From: Oceanobacillus damuensis
GTDB lineage: Bacteria > Bacillota > Bacilli > Bacillales > Amphibacillaceae
DNA length: 64,000 bases
Reading direction: 5' to 3'
Assembly: GCF_001618145.1 (NCBI RefSeq)
Contig: NZ_LQNF01000006.1
Span: forward strand, 62,001 to 126,000
Part shown: positions 30,236 to 39,467 of the stretch, in pieces
How positions within the stretch are numbered: position 1 is the first letter of the stretch
Layout of the letters: every line of letters begins with the position of its first letter
Notes under the pieces: generated by a model
The model's database searches: none
What the model was told of the DNA's origin: nothing
What the model saw: the letters and a program-made list of their open reading frames with translations, nothing else
Position numbers and translations under genes: made by a program

Positions 30236-30931
30236 ATGAAAACAATACACACATCATTTAGCGAAGCGGTGAATGATATTAAAGATGGTTCAACAATTAT
30301 GGTTGGTGGTTTCGGACTGGTGGGGATTCCGGAGAATCTCATTCTTGCTTTGGTAGATTCACAGGTCAAGCATTTGACAGTTATTTCCAATAACTGTGGT
30401 GTTGATGACTGGGGGCTTGGTTTATTGCTTAAAAATAAGCAGATTGACAAAATGATAGGGTCATATGTTGGTGAAAATAAGGAATTTGAACGTCAGGTCC
30501 TTTCCGGTGAACTGGAAGTTGAATTGACTCCCCAAGGTACTTTGGCTGAGAGGATTCGTGCAGGCGGGGCTGGCATTCCGGCTTTTTACACGCCAGCTGG
30601 AGTAGGAACCCCCATCGCTGAAGGCGGAGAAGTAAGAACGTTCGGGGATAAAGAATATTTGCTCCAAACGGCTTTAAAAGCTGATTTCAGTCTTGTCAGA
30701 GCGGCTGTCGGCGATAAAGATGGAAATCTAGTATATAACAAAACAGCTCAGAATTTTAACCCAATGATGGCAGCAGCGGGAAATGTCACAATCGCTGAGG
30801 TCGAGCAGCTTGTTGAAACAGGTTCCATTGACCCTGATCATGTACACACACCTGGTATCTATGTCCAACGTTTAATAGAAGGTAAGCAGGAGAAAAAAAT
30901 TGAACGTATGACGGTAAGACAGGAAGCATAA
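30236..30931 (+). CDS. scoA: 3-oxoacid CoA-transferase subunit A
   Basis: Alpha subunit (231 residues) of succinyl-CoA:acetoacetate CoA-transferase, which activates acetoacetate to acetoacetyl-CoA. Family blocks: GSTIMVGGFGLVGIPENLI, the glycine-rich FYTPAGVGTPIAEGGE, and VRAAVGDKDGNLVYNKTAQNFNPMMA. First gene behind the sigma-54 promoter, with GGAAGGGAG as ribosome-binding site; scoB follows 24 bases later. B. subtilis has scoA-scoB beside yxjF and yxjC homologues, the same neighbours seen here. Confidence 0.94.
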   Translation: MKTIHTSFSEAVNDIKDGSTIMVGGFGLVGIPENLILALVDSQVKHLTVISNNCGVDDWGLGLLLKNKQIDKMIGSYVGENKEFERQVLSGELEVELTPQGTLAERIRAGGAGIPAFYTPAGVGTPIAEGGEVRTFGDKEYLLQTALKADFSLVRAAVGDKDGNLVYNKTAQNFNPMMAAAGNVTIAEVEQLVETGSIDPDHVHTPGIYVQRLIEGKQEKKIERMTVRQEA

Positions 30932-30955
30932 TCGTTAATAGGAGGTAAGCATGTT

Positions 30956-31630
30956 ATGGCTAAACAAGTGGATAAGGCAGCAATTAGAGAAAGAATCGCA
31001 AGAAGAGCGGAGAGGGAAATTGTAAGCGGTTCCTATGTAAATCTAGGGATAGGTATGCCCACAATGGTTGCCAATTATATTCAGGATGGAAAGCAAGTAG
31101 TCCTGCAATCGGAGAACGGCTTACTCGGGATCGGAAAGTATCCATTAAAAGAAGAAGTCGACCCAGATTTGATCAATGCGGGAAAAGAAACTGTAACAGC
31201 CCAAAAAGGGGCGTCATTCTTCAGTAATGCAGAGTCTTTTGCCATGATTCGCGGAGAGCATCTCGACCTTGCCATACTTGGTGGCATGGAAGTCTCCGAA
31301 AAGGGAGATTTGGCCAATTGGATGATACCAGGCAAAATGATTAAAGGCATGGGCGGGGCGATGGATATCGTTCACGGCGCTAAAAAAATTGTTATTATCA
31401 TGGATCATGTTAACAAACAGGGGGAGCCGAAAATATTAAAGCAATGCAGTCTTCCGCTGACAGGTAAAAATGTGGTTGACCGTATCATTACAGACCGTGC
31501 TGTCATTGACGTGAAAGAAGATGGTCTTGAACTGGTGGAAGTTGCAGAAGGCTGGACAGCAGATCAAATAATCGATTCCACAGAAGCTGAACTGAAAATA
31601 AGTGAAAACTTGCAGACAGATACTTATTAA
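30956..31630 (+). CDS. scoB: 3-oxoacid CoA-transferase subunit B
   Basis: Beta subunit (224 residues) carrying the catalytic glutamate that forms the enzyme-CoA thioester: Glu53 in [11 protein letters not shown]. Ends of the fold include [35 protein letters not shown] (30941-30946) points to ATG 30956; another ATG at 30951 is out of frame. It pairs with ScoA to use succinyl-CoA as donor. Confidence 0.94.
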   Translation: MAKQVDKAAIRERIARRAEREIVSGSYVNLGIGMPTMVANYIQDGKQVVLQSENGLLGIGKYPLKEEVDPDLINAGKETVTAQKGASFFSNAESFAMIRGEHLDLAILGGMEVSEKGDLANWMIPGKMIKGMGGAMDIVHGAKKIVIIMDHVNKQGEPKILKQCSLPLTGKNVVDRIITDRAVIDVKEDGLELVEVAEGWTADQIIDSTEAELKISENLQTDTY

Positions 31631-31665
31631 AGATAGAGAATAATGATGTTACGGAGGGGATTTTG

Positions 31666-32439
31666 ATGGAAAACAAAGTGGTCTTCATTACTGGTGCAGC
31701 GAGTGGGATAGGTTATGAAATTGGTGTTGCCTTCGCAAAAAATGGCGCCAAAGTTGTCCTGTCTGATATCAATGCTGGAAAGGTGAAAGAGGTATCCGAA
31801 AGTTTGCACGATGACGGTTTTGAATGCATCGGTTTAAAATGTGATGTGACAAAAGAGGATGAGCTTCAAAAGGCTTTGGATCATACGGTGGAAAAATACG
31901 GGAGAATTGACGTCTTGATTAATAATGCGGGATTGCAGCATGTAGCTTCATTGGAGGAGTTTCCGACAGAGAAGTATGAGTTTATGTTAAAAGTAATGCT
32001 TGTGGCCCCGTTTATGGCGACGAAACATGTATTTCCAATTATGAAGAAACAGGGTTTTGGTCGTGTTATTAACATGTCTTCCATTAATGGCCTTATCGGT
32101 TTTGCAGGGAAAGCTGCCTACAATAGTGCCAAACATGGAGTAATTGGATTGACAAAGGTTGCTGCTTTGGAAGGTGCTGCTGATGGAATTACTGTCAATG
32201 CGATTTGCCCTGGTTATGTGGACACACCTCTTGTAAGAGGACAGTTTGAAGATCTTGCAAAAAACCGCGATGTACCATTGGAAAATGTTCTGGAGGAAGT
32301 ACTTTACCCGTTGGTGCCTCAGAAGAGACTATTGGACGTTCAGGAAATAGCGGATTATGCAATGTTCCTTGCAAGTGACAAAGCAAAAGGTGTCACAGGC
32401 CAGGCAGTTGTACTCGATGGCGGATATACAGCACAATAA
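31666..32439 (+). CDS. 3-hydroxybutyrate dehydrogenase (SDR family, YxjF-like)
   Basis: Short-chain dehydrogenase of 257 residues that most likely interconverts (R)-3-hydroxybutyrate and acetoacetate with NAD+. NAD site TGAASGIG, NNAG motif, and catalytic Ser (SSINGL), Tyr152 and Lys156 (YNSAKHG) are all present; the C-terminal AQ-type end is usual for PHB-type dehydrogenases. ATG 31666 is favoured over TTG 31663 because GGAGGGG is better spaced. Acetoacetate would pass straight to ScoAB. Substrate is inferred from family and operon. Confidence 0.87.
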   Translation: MENKVVFITGAASGIGYEIGVAFAKNGAKVVLSDINAGKVKEVSESLHDDGFECIGLKCDVTKEDELQKALDHTVEKYGRIDVLINNAGLQHVASLEEFPTEKYEFMLKVMLVAPFMATKHVFPIMKKQGFGRVINMSSINGLIGFAGKAAYNSAKHGVIGLTKVAALEGAADGITVNAICPGYVDTPLVRGQFEDLAKNRDVPLENVLEEVLYPLVPQKRLLDVQEIADYAMFLASDKAKGVTGQAVVLDGGYTAQ

Positions 32440-32464
32440 ATACTAAATCAAGGAGGAGCAGAAA

Positions 32465-33643
32465 ATGGAAAACGTTTATATCTTGGAAGGTGCCCGGACA
32501 GCTTTTGGGACTTTTGGCGGAAGTCTTAAAGATGCAGATCCAACTGATCTCGGTGTGACAGTTAGTAAAGAAGCGATTCGCCGCAGTGGGATTGACGCAG
32601 GCGACATTGATTTTTCTGTTTTGGGCAATGTTATCCATTCCGCAAAAAATGCACCATATTTATCTCGGCATATTGCATTGAAATCAGGCCTTCCGCTGGG
32701 GAGTCCTGCATTGACAGTCAACCGTTTATGCGGATCAGGGCTCCAGTCGGTAGTCTCAGCAGCACAATCGATCATGCTGGGTGATGGGCAATTGGCTTTG
32801 GCCGGAGGGGTAGAGAATATGAGTCTGTCTCCGTATGCAATGAGGGGAAGCAGATTTGGCACAAAGCTCAAGACGCCTCAAGTAGATGATATGTTATGGG
32901 CAGCATTGACAGATGAATATATTGGTTCCGGCATGGGTCTTACTGCTGAAAACCTTGCTGATAAGTACGACATTACCCGGGAGGAACAGGATGAGTACGC
33001 CTACCTCAGCCATAAACGCGCCTCTGCAGCAAGAAATGAAGGGAAATTTGAAGAGGAAATAGTCCCTTTTGAAATAAAAACAAGAAAAGGAACTGTTCTT
33101 GTTGATACGGATGAACATATACGTGAGGACACGACGATGGAGAAACTTGCTAAACTGAGACCATCTTTCAGACAGGATGGCACCGTAACGGGTGGGAATG
33201 CAAGTGGAATTAATGATGGTGCCGGTGCAGTAGTTTTGGCCGGAGAAGAGTATGTTCAGAAGAAAAGTCTGCAGCCATTAGCCAGAATAGTTTCTTATGG
33301 TATTGCTGGTGTCGATCCATCACATATGGGAATCGGTCCTGTACCGGCAATTAGGCAAGCATTGGAAAAAGCGACACTTACCTTAAATGACATCGACCTG
33401 ATCGAAGTGAATGAGGCCTTTGCATCACAATATTTGGCAGTGGAGAAAGAACTTGGATTGGACAGGGAGAAAGTCAATGTCAACGGGGGAGCGATTGCTT
33501 TAGGGCATCCAATCGGGGCAAGTGGTACAAGAGTGTTGTATGGCGTTATAAGGGAGCTTAAAAGAAGAAACCAGAAATTTGGAATCGCCTCCCTTTGTAT
33601 TGGGGGAGGGCAAGGGATTGCCATGATTGTTGAAGTTATTTAA
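32465..33643 (+). CDS. Acetyl-CoA C-acetyltransferase (thiolase)
   Basis: A degradative/biosynthetic thiolase II of 392 residues that splits acetoacetyl-CoA into two acetyl-CoA. Acyl-carrying Cys89 (RLCGSGLQSVV), His348 (ALGHPIGASG) and the acid-base Cys378 (SLCIGGGQG) are conserved. AAGGAGGA upstream. It completes the route from 3-hydroxybutyrate to acetyl-CoA within the operon; the reverse condensation is also possible with the dehydrogenase at 35.0 kb. Confidence 0.93.
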   Translation: MENVYILEGARTAFGTFGGSLKDADPTDLGVTVSKEAIRRSGIDAGDIDFSVLGNVIHSAKNAPYLSRHIALKSGLPLGSPALTVNRLCGSGLQSVVSAAQSIMLGDGQLALAGGVENMSLSPYAMRGSRFGTKLKTPQVDDMLWAALTDEYIGSGMGLTAENLADKYDITREEQDEYAYLSHKRASAARNEGKFEEEIVPFEIKTRKGTVLVDTDEHIREDTTMEKLAKLRPSFRQDGTVTGGNASGINDGAGAVVLAGEEYVQKKSLQPLARIVSYGIAGVDPSHMGIGPVPAIRQALEKATLTLNDIDLIEVNEAFASQYLAVEKELGLDREKVNVNGGAIALGHPIGASGTRVLYGVIRELKRRNQKFGIASLCIGGGQGIAMIVEVI

Positions 33644-33667
33644 ATAAAAAGATAAACGAGGAGGGGT

Positions 33668-34954
33668 ATGATGTTTGGTATTATTTTAGGCCTTATCGTG
33701 TTGATGGGATTGGCTTATTTAGGATGGTCCATCATTTGGGTCGCACCAATCGCTGCTGGGGTAGTGGCGCTGACTGGTGGGCTCGATTTGCTGGATGCAT
33801 ATACAAATACGTATATGAGCGGGTTTGTAAACTTTGCTAAAAGCTGGTTCCCAGTATTTATGCTCGGGGCAATATTTGGGAAGTTAATGGAAGATACGGG
33901 GATGGCAAAATCAGTTGCTGTTGCATTAACGAAGGTAATTGGGACAAAAAGAGCAATTTTAGGGGTTTTAGTATCATGTGCGGTACTTACTTATGGCGGG
34001 GTTAGTCTGTTTGTGGTTGTATTTGCGGTTTACCCGCTTGCATTGACTCTTTTCCGTGAAGCGAACATCAGCAGACGTCTGATTCCTGGAACGGTTGCAC
34101 TTGGGGCATTTACATTTACGATGACTGCAATTCCGGGAACACCGCAGATCCAAAACCTTATTCCGACCGAACATTTTGAAACAAATGCTATGGCAGCCCC
34201 GGTTATGGGAATCGTGGCAGCCGCGATTATGGCGGTAGGTGGATATTTCTATCTTCGCTGGCGTGAAAAGCAGATAACTGCCAGTGGGGAAACATATACA
34301 GAGCCAAAAGATAATAAAATTATTGATGTAGAAGGGGATACACCAAATTTTATTCTTTCAATTCTTCCATTGCTGACAGTGCTGATTACATTGAACTTAC
34401 TGAATTGGGATATTGTAGTTGCATTACTTTCAGGTATTATTTTATTGATGATTCTTAATATAACCAAATTTAAAGGGTTTGTTAAAGCGATCAATGGTGG
34501 TGCAATAGGATCTGTTACAGCAATTATCAATACGAGTGCAGCGGTCGGTTTTGGTACAGTGGTTCAGGCTGTTCCAGGCTTTAACCGGTTGACTGAATTG
34601 CTGATGGGTATTAAAGGTAATCCGTTGATTTCTGAAGCGGTGGCGGTAAACCTTCTAGCTGGTGCCACTGGCTCGGCTTCTGGTGGAATGGGGATTGCAC
34701 TTGAGGCACTCGGTTCCAAATACTATGAGATAGCATTGAATACGGGTATCGATCCGGAAGCATTTCACCGGGTTGCATCCCTATCATCAGGTGGATTGGA
34801 TACACTACCACATAATGGTGCTGTCTTAACACTCCTGACAATTACTGGTATGACACATAAAGAAAGTTATAAAGATATTTTTGTAGTAGGGGTGCTTATT
34901 CCAATCGTATCTACTGTTGCAGCTATTTTGCTTGCTTCAATAGGAGTCTACTAA
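33668..34954 (+). CDS. GntP-family permease (YxjC-like), probable short-chain hydroxyacid/ketoacid importer
   Basis: A 428-residue polytopic protein with about 11-12 hydrophobic segments, of the GntP/citrate-related family. Its B. subtilis relative YxjC is encoded with scoAB and yxjF. Given the operon, likely cargo is 3-hydroxybutyrate, acetoacetate or butyrate; the sequence alone does not fix it. ATG 33668 and ATG 33671 both fit behind GAGGAGGGG, the second being better spaced. Confidence 0.83.
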   Translation: MMFGIILGLIVLMGLAYLGWSIIWVAPIAAGVVALTGGLDLLDAYTNTYMSGFVNFAKSWFPVFMLGAIFGKLMEDTGMAKSVAVALTKVIGTKRAILGVLVSCAVLTYGGVSLFVVVFAVYPLALTLFREANISRRLIPGTVALGAFTFTMTAIPGTPQIQNLIPTEHFETNAMAAPVMGIVAAAIMAVGGYFYLRWREKQITASGETYTEPKDNKIIDVEGDTPNFILSILPLLTVLITLNLLNWDIVVALLSGIILLMILNITKFKGFVKAINGGAIGSVTAIINTSAAVGFGTVVQAVPGFNRLTELLMGIKGNPLISEAVAVNLLAGATGSASGGMGIALEALGSKYYEIALNTGIDPEAFHRVASLSSGGLDTLPHNGAVLTLLTITGMTHKESYKDIFVVGVLIPIVSTVAAILLASIGVY

Positions 34955-35008
34955 AATAGATTTGGAGCAGTTCCTGAAATAACCTAGCTCGTTTGGAAGG
35001 TGAAATGG

Positions 35009-35947
35009 ATGATCAATAATATAACTGTACTCGGTTCCGGGGTAATGGGCCACGGTATTGCTCAAAATTATGCCTTGGCTGGCTATGCCGTACATCTCTA
35101 TGATTTAAAAAGCTCTTACTTGGAGAAGGCTATGAAATTGATTGATGGAAATTTGTCATTAATGGTTAAGGAAAAAATTATTGTACCTGCCGATAAGGAA
35201 AAAGCATTGGAAAGAATAATCACAACAACAGACCTTCAAATAGCAGTTAAGGACAGTGACTTTATTACAGAGGCTGTCCCGGAAGTGATTGAAATAAAAC
35301 ATAGTCTGTACAAACAGCTTGAGACGATCATTCGGCAAGATACGATCATTGCATCCAATACTTCCACATTTCCAATTTCGCAGCTTACAAAAGATATAAA
35401 GGATCCGGAGCGTTTTATTGTCACACACTTCTTTAATCCGGCACAGTTGGTACCCCTAGTGGAGATTGTAAAAGGCAGGGATACATCCAATCAAGTCGTG
35501 GAAACTACATTGAATCTTATGAAAGACATCGGTAAATCACCAGTAGTTCTTAATAAAGATATTCCTGGGTTCATTGCAAACCGTCTTCAAGCGGCTCTGG
35601 TCAGAGAGGCGTTCCATTTAATGGAGATGGGAATAGCATCTCCTGAAGATATCGATTTGGCAATAACGGATGGTCCAGGGGTTCGTTGGGCATTTTCCGG
35701 TCCGCTTGAAACAGCCGATTTTGGAGGTCTGGATATTTGGAAAAGTGTTGTTGAAAATCTTGCACCGGAATTATCAAAAGCAGATAAGGTACCCGATCTT
35801 ATAAATGAAAAAGTGAAAAACGGGGGACTTGGGGCAAAAACGGGCGAAGGAATATACAAGTATTCCAACGAAATCATCGAAGGAAAACTTGTACAAAGGG
35901 ATGAAAGATTAGTCAAGCTAAACAAGATTAAACATGGGGATATATAA
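35009..35947 (+). CDS. 3-hydroxyacyl-CoA dehydrogenase family protein (3-hydroxybutyryl-CoA dehydrogenase-like)
   Basis: NAD(P)-dependent dehydrogenase of 312 residues. The N-terminal Rossmann motif is TVLGSGVMGHGIAQNYALAGY, the catalytic His/Glu region is FIVTHFFNPAQLVPLVEIVKG, and the C-terminal domain carries NKDIPGFIANRLQ and GPGVRWAF. It probably links (S)-3-hydroxybutyryl-CoA and acetoacetyl-CoA; a lambda-crystallin-like or carnitine-type dehydrogenase is a possible alternative. GGAAGG supports ATG 35009 rather than the in-frame GTG 35000. Last gene of the operon, before a convergent terminator. Confidence 0.85.
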   Translation: MINNITVLGSGVMGHGIAQNYALAGYAVHLYDLKSSYLEKAMKLIDGNLSLMVKEKIIVPADKEKALERIITTTDLQIAVKDSDFITEAVPEVIEIKHSLYKQLETIIRQDTIIASNTSTFPISQLTKDIKDPERFIVTHFFNPAQLVPLVEIVKGRDTSNQVVETTLNLMKDIGKSPVVLNKDIPGFIANRLQAALVREAFHLMEMGIASPEDIDLAITDGPGVRWAFSGPLETADFGGLDIWKSVVENLAPELSKADKVPDLINEKVKNGGLGAKTGEGIYKYSNEIIEGKLVQRDERLVKLNKIKHGDI

Positions 35948-35955
35948 ACAATAAT

Positions 35956-36000
35956 AACAAAGACAAGGGCGAGCATTTACTGCAAACCCTTGTCTTTGTT
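35956..36000. terminator. Bidirectional terminator between the ketone-body operon and aroK
   Basis: Perfect 14-bp stem AACAAAGACAAGGG/CCCTTGTCTTTGTT with a 17-nt loop. It overlaps the last bases of aroK. Confidence 0.85.
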
Positions 36001-36553
36001 ATTTCCCATTCGGTTCATAAATATCCCATGCAGTTTTGAGTGAGTCGGTAATATAATCGGCTACTTCCTCCTCAACCAGGTGGTCCGTAATGACTCTTGA
36101 ATGGTGTCCTTCATAAATCGGTTGCCTATCATAAAATAACTGTTGTATTTCCTCAATGGTTTTACCTTGCAGTACAGGACGGCTGTCAATAAGCAAGCTT
36201 ATTCTTTCCTTCCAAGAATCCCAAGATAGATCCAGGAAAAAGATGATACAATCCGCTAAACAGGCATCCCTGATTTCTTCCTGCAAAAATGCACCACCGC
36301 CAACAGAAATGATTTTCAATTTCTGTTTGCACGCATGGATAATGATCTCTTTTTCCGTCTCACGAAATGTTTTTTCTCCATATTTCTCAAATATCTCTGA
36401 CGTAGGCATGTGAAATTTCTTTTCGATTTCTTCATCTATATCGATAAAATCTCTGTAAAGTTTTTTGGCCACAGCTCTGCCGATCGTCGTTTTTCCAACT
36501 CCCATAAAACCAATCAGCACAATGCTTTGTTCCCGAAGTGAAACGTCGTTCAT
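35999..36553 (-). CDS. aroK: Shikimate kinase
   Basis: Phosphorylates shikimate at the 3-OH in aromatic amino-acid synthesis; 184 residues. P-loop GFMGVGKTT at residues 15-23, shikimate-binding D-x-D (FIDIDEEIE) and the GGG region (SVGGGAF) are visible, as is the lid arginine area near SRPVLQG. AGGGGGA precedes the ATG on the minus strand. It stands apart from other aro genes. The RNase HI-like gene lies 103 bases upstream on the same strand. Confidence 0.94.
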   Translation of the reverse strand: MNDVSLREQSIVLIGFMGVGKTTIGRAVAKKLYRDFIDIDEEIEKKFHMPTSEIFEKYGEKTFRETEKEIIIHACKQKLKIISVGGGAFLQEEIRDACLADCIIFFLDLSWDSWKERISLLIDSRPVLQGKTIEEIQQLFYDRQPIYEGHHSRVITDHLVEEEVADYITDSLKTAWDIYEPNGK

Positions 36554-36656
36554 GCGTATCCCCCTAGTATTCTAATCTGTAAAACTAGTATATGCTATCT
36601 CGTTTGTTTTTGCACGGGGAGAAATAATGAAGTTATTGGAAAAATTCCCCGGAATA

Positions 36657-37052
36657 TTATGTTTTCTGCTGTTGTATTGCTTTTCTTGCCAAAAAATCTG
36701 CATGATTGTTTTGCTTTTCAGGTATCCATTTTATAAAGAAATAGGGGAAGTCATTTGCCTTTTCCTGAATGCTTTCCAGCAAGGGAAGAAATGATTTGTT
36801 CTTTGTAAATGCTTTTTCGATAGCATCCACAGCTGCCTTCGAATCTGAACGAAAAGATAATATTTCATTCGGAAATGTTTCCTGGCATATTTCCAAAGCC
36901 TTGATAATCGCATGAAATTCGGCTTCGTGGTTTGTTAATGTTCCCAATGGCAGGGAATATTCATAGCTCTTGCCATTGGTTTTTATATAAATACCGGCAC
37001 CACTTAACCCAGGGTTTCCATTAGCCGCACCATCTGTATAGACTTCAATCAT
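36657..37052 (-). CDS. RNase HI-like protein
   Basis: A 131-residue RNase H-fold protein (reverse-transcriptase-like family). All four acidic residues seem present: Asp in YTDGAANGNPG, Glu in NHEAEFHAIIKALE, Asp in FRSDSKAAVDAIE and a final Asp in NNHADFLARKA, so it may be active on RNA-DNA hybrids. The basic handle of E. coli RNase HI is not evident. GGAGT lies correctly before ATG (base 37052); a longer TTG start at 37067 is in frame but less likely. Confidence 0.82.
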   Translation of the reverse strand: MIEVYTDGAANGNPGLSGAGIYIKTNGKSYEYSLPLGTLTNHEAEFHAIIKALEICQETFPNEILSFRSDSKAAVDAIEKAFTKNKSFLPLLESIQEKANDFPYFFIKWIPEKQNNHADFLARKAIQQQKT

Positions 37053-37444
37053 AAACGTACACTCCAAACATTGGCTAGTTGTTAATTACTAATTTTTCCC
37101 TAAGTATATACCATCTTTATTGAGATTAAAAATAGGACGAGACATGATTAGACATAATATTCGTTATATTAATTAACTTGCAAAATTAATTACTATTCAG
37201 TATATTATAAAGAAACATAACCGTTTTCATTTATCCTCCATTAATAGACAGTAAGAGCTGCTACTTCAAGAATTGTGGAGAAGCAAAGAATTGTAAATGG
37301 GGGATTAACTGTCTGTATAATCCCGTTTCTGTTCAGGGGCCTTTGGATCATACCTTTGTGGTGCTGACACTCAGTGTAGGATAAAAAACTGCCACTGAGT
37401 AAAGTTTCAATTTATCAATGAAGTGATGTAAAGGGGGAAATCAT
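37053..37444 (+). promoter_or_regulatory. Long non-coding leader of the peptide ABC operon with nested inverted repeats
   Basis: 392 bases between divergent genes with no credible ORF. Visible structure: hairpin GGGATTA (37301-37307)/TAATCCC (37318-37324), whose loop begins ACTGTCT and is complementary to AGACAGT at 37246-37252 (possible pseudoknot); and hairpin ACTCAGTG (37369-37376)/CACTGAGT (37393-37400). No known riboswitch or T-box signature was recognised. AT-rich candidates for promoter elements occur near 37190-37215, none convincing. Confidence 0.5.
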
Positions 37445-38473
37445 TTGTCGGAGATCGTTCTTGAAATAAAGGATCTGAGCACTCATTTTTTCACCGATAG
37501 AGGAGAAGTGCCAGCAATAGAGCAAGTCAGCATTCGAGTACATAAAGGTGAAGTAGTAGGAATTGTCGGGGAATCAGGTTGCGGAAAAAGTGTTACTTCC
37601 TTATCCATCATGCAGCTGGTGCCGAGTCCCCCAGGGAAAATTGTTTCCGGAGAAATAAACTTTAAAGGAGAAGACCTTGCGCCAGCCTCAGAAAAGCGTA
37701 TGAAAAAAATCCGGGGAAATGAAATATCAATGATATTTCAGGAACCGATGACGTCCTTAAACCCATTGTTTACCATAGGAAACCAAATGATAGAAGCACT
37801 TCGGATACATCAAAAAGTAAGCAAAAAGGAAGCAAGGGAAAAATCAATCGAAATGCTGAAACTCGTCGGTATACCGAGAGCAGAATCAATTATCGATGAG
37901 TACCCACATCAACTTTCCGGTGGAATGCGGCAACGGGTTATGATTGCCATGTCCATGTCCTGTAATCCTGAACTTCTTATTGCTGATGAACCTACAACTG
38001 CACTCGATGTTACGATTCAGGCCCAAATACTTGAGTTAATGCGCAAATTAAATAAGGAGAAAGATACGGCGATTTTATTAATAACACATGATCTTGGTGT
38101 AGTGGCGGACATATGTGATCGGGTAATTGTGATGTACTCGGGACAAGTGGTAGAAGAAGGAACGAAAAGAGAGGTACTTAAAGATCCAAAACATCCGTAT
38201 TCCAAAGGATTAATCCGATCCATACCTAAACTTCATGGGAGGGAAGAGAAACTCTATTCCATACCGGGAACTGTACCTAAACCGAAAATGGATAGGATAG
38301 GCTGTCGATTCGCTCCAAGGTGTGAATTTGCCTTTGAACGTTGTTTTAAGGAAAATCCCGGTTTATATCCAACGGGAGATGGAAGATCCAGCCGCTGCTT
38401 TTTATACGACAAGTCGGAAGGGGACAAGAAAATCAATGCAGCAACAAATAAAGAAGCCACTATTGGAGGTTAA
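37445..38473 (+). CDS. Oligo/dipeptide ABC transporter ATP-binding protein (OppD/DppD type)
   Basis: A 342-residue cytoplasmic ATPase. Walker A GESGCGKS, signature LSGGMRQR, Walker [13 protein letters not shown] and the H-loop LLITHD are complete. The C-terminal oligopeptide-transporter extension has the cysteine pattern [14 protein letters not shown], which binds an iron-sulfur cluster in some homologues. TTG 37445 follows AAGGGGGA. First of five genes in the order ATPase, ATPase, binding protein, permease, permease. Cargo is not determinable beyond peptides or a similar solute such as glutathione or nickel chelates. Confidence 0.9.
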   Translation: MSEIVLEIKDLSTHFFTDRGEVPAIEQVSIRVHKGEVVGIVGESGCGKSVTSLSIMQLVPSPPGKIVSGEINFKGEDLAPASEKRMKKIRGNEISMIFQEPMTSLNPLFTIGNQMIEALRIHQKVSKKEAREKSIEMLKLVGIPRAESIIDEYPHQLSGGMRQRVMIAMSMSCNPELLIADEPTTALDVTIQAQILELMRKLNKEKDTAILLITHDLGVVADICDRVIVMYSGQVVEEGTKREVLKDPKHPYSKGLIRSIPKLHGREEKLYSIPGTVPKPKMDRIGCRFAPRCEFAFERCFKENPGLYPTGDGRSSRCFLYDKSEGDKKINAATNKEATIGG

Positions 38474-39467
38474 GGGCCTAAAGAAGTATTTTCCTATAAA
38501 AGGCGGGGTGTTTGGGCGCACAGTTGGAGAAGTCAAGGCAGTTGATGGCCTATCATTCAATGTCTACGAGGGAGAGATACTTGGCATAGTTGGTGAATCA
38601 GGATGTGGCAAGTCAACAGCGGGAAAAGCCATTTTAAGGCTTATCGAACCATCGGAAGGCAGTGTGAGATTTGAAGATGAAGAAATAACGAGTTTAGGTG
38701 CGGAAGAGATGCGAAGGCTGTGGCGGGATATGCAGATTATTTTCCAGGACCCGTATGCATCGTTAAACCCAAGGCATACAGTCGAAAAAATTATCGGGGA
38801 ACCATTATTGATTCACGGTAACACTTCGAAAAAGGAACGTAAAGACCGTATAAAGCAATTACTTGAAGTAGTTGGATTAAATGCTTATCATGCCTCTCGC
38901 TATCCTCATCAGTTCAGTGGAGGACAAAGACAGCGAATTGGCATTGCAAGAGCACTGGCAAATAATCCGAAACTGATTATTTGTGATGAGCCTGTCTCGG
39001 CGCTCGATGTTTCTGTGCAAGCACAGGTTTTAAATTTAATGGAAGAATTACGCGACGAGTTTAATCTCACGTATGTATTCATAGCACATGATCTAAGTGT
39101 CGTGAAGCATATCAGTGACCGTGTCGGGGTGATGTACTTAGGGAGAATGGTTGAATTAACGGATAAAGATGAATTGTATGATAATCCGAAACATCCTTAT
39201 ACACAGGCACTCTTATCGGCAGTTCCGGATCCGGACCCTGATATTGAAAAAGAAAGGATCATTCTTAAGGGAGATGTTCCAAGCCCGGCAGATCCGCCAT
39301 CTGGCTGTACTTTTCACACGAGATGTCCCGTTGCGATGGATATCTGCAAGCAGGTTAAACCGGATTTTTTACCTATTGAAGATAATCATTTTGTTGCTTG
39401 TCATCTTTATCATGAAGAGCAGCAGAATATATCAAATAATAACTTAGTAAAAGAGGGGGCACGATGA
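38436..39467 (+). CDS. Oligo/dipeptide ABC transporter ATP-binding protein (OppF/DppF type)
   Basis: Second ATPase, 343 residues: Walker A GESGCGKS, signature FSGGQRQR, Walker [14 protein letters not shown]-loop FIAHD, and C-terminal [15 protein letters not shown] longer frame reaches 38322 inside the previous gene; ATG 38436 behind GGAAGGGGA gives the usual start. The 38-base overlap with the first ATPase gene suggests coupled synthesis for a 1:1 heterodimer. It overlaps the binding-protein start by four bases (ATGA). Confidence 0.9.
   Translation: MQQQIKKPLLEVKGLKKYFPIKGGVFGRTVGEVKAVDGLSFNVYEGEILGIVGESGCGKSTAGKAILRLIEPSEGSVRFEDEEITSLGAEEMRRLWRDMQIIFQDPYASLNPRHTVEKIIGEPLLIHGNTSKKERKDRIKQLLEVVGLNAYHASRYPHQFSGGQRQRIGIARALANNPKLIICDEPVSALDVSVQAQVLNLMEELRDEFNLTYVFIAHDLSVVKHISDRVGVMYLGRMVELTDKDELYDNPKHPYTQALLSAVPDPDPDIEKERIILKGDVPSPADPPSGCTFHTRCPVAMDICKQVKPDFLPIEDNHFVACHLYHEEQQNISNNNLVKEGAR

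Noticed and set aside
28459-35947. tRNA-Arg followed by accessory genes as an integrated genomic island
   Set aside because: No integrase and no second copy of the tRNA 3' end were seen downstream; the accessory genes may have been acquired otherwise.
37053-37444. T-box or known riboswitch in the opp leader
   Set aside because: No T-box signature (AAGTGG..ACCGCG-like) and no terminator hairpin with T-run; only unassigned inverted repeats remain.
38322-38435. N-terminal extension of the second ABC ATPase
   Set aside because: It lies inside the first ATPase gene in another frame, lacks a ribosome-binding site, and is not family-like.
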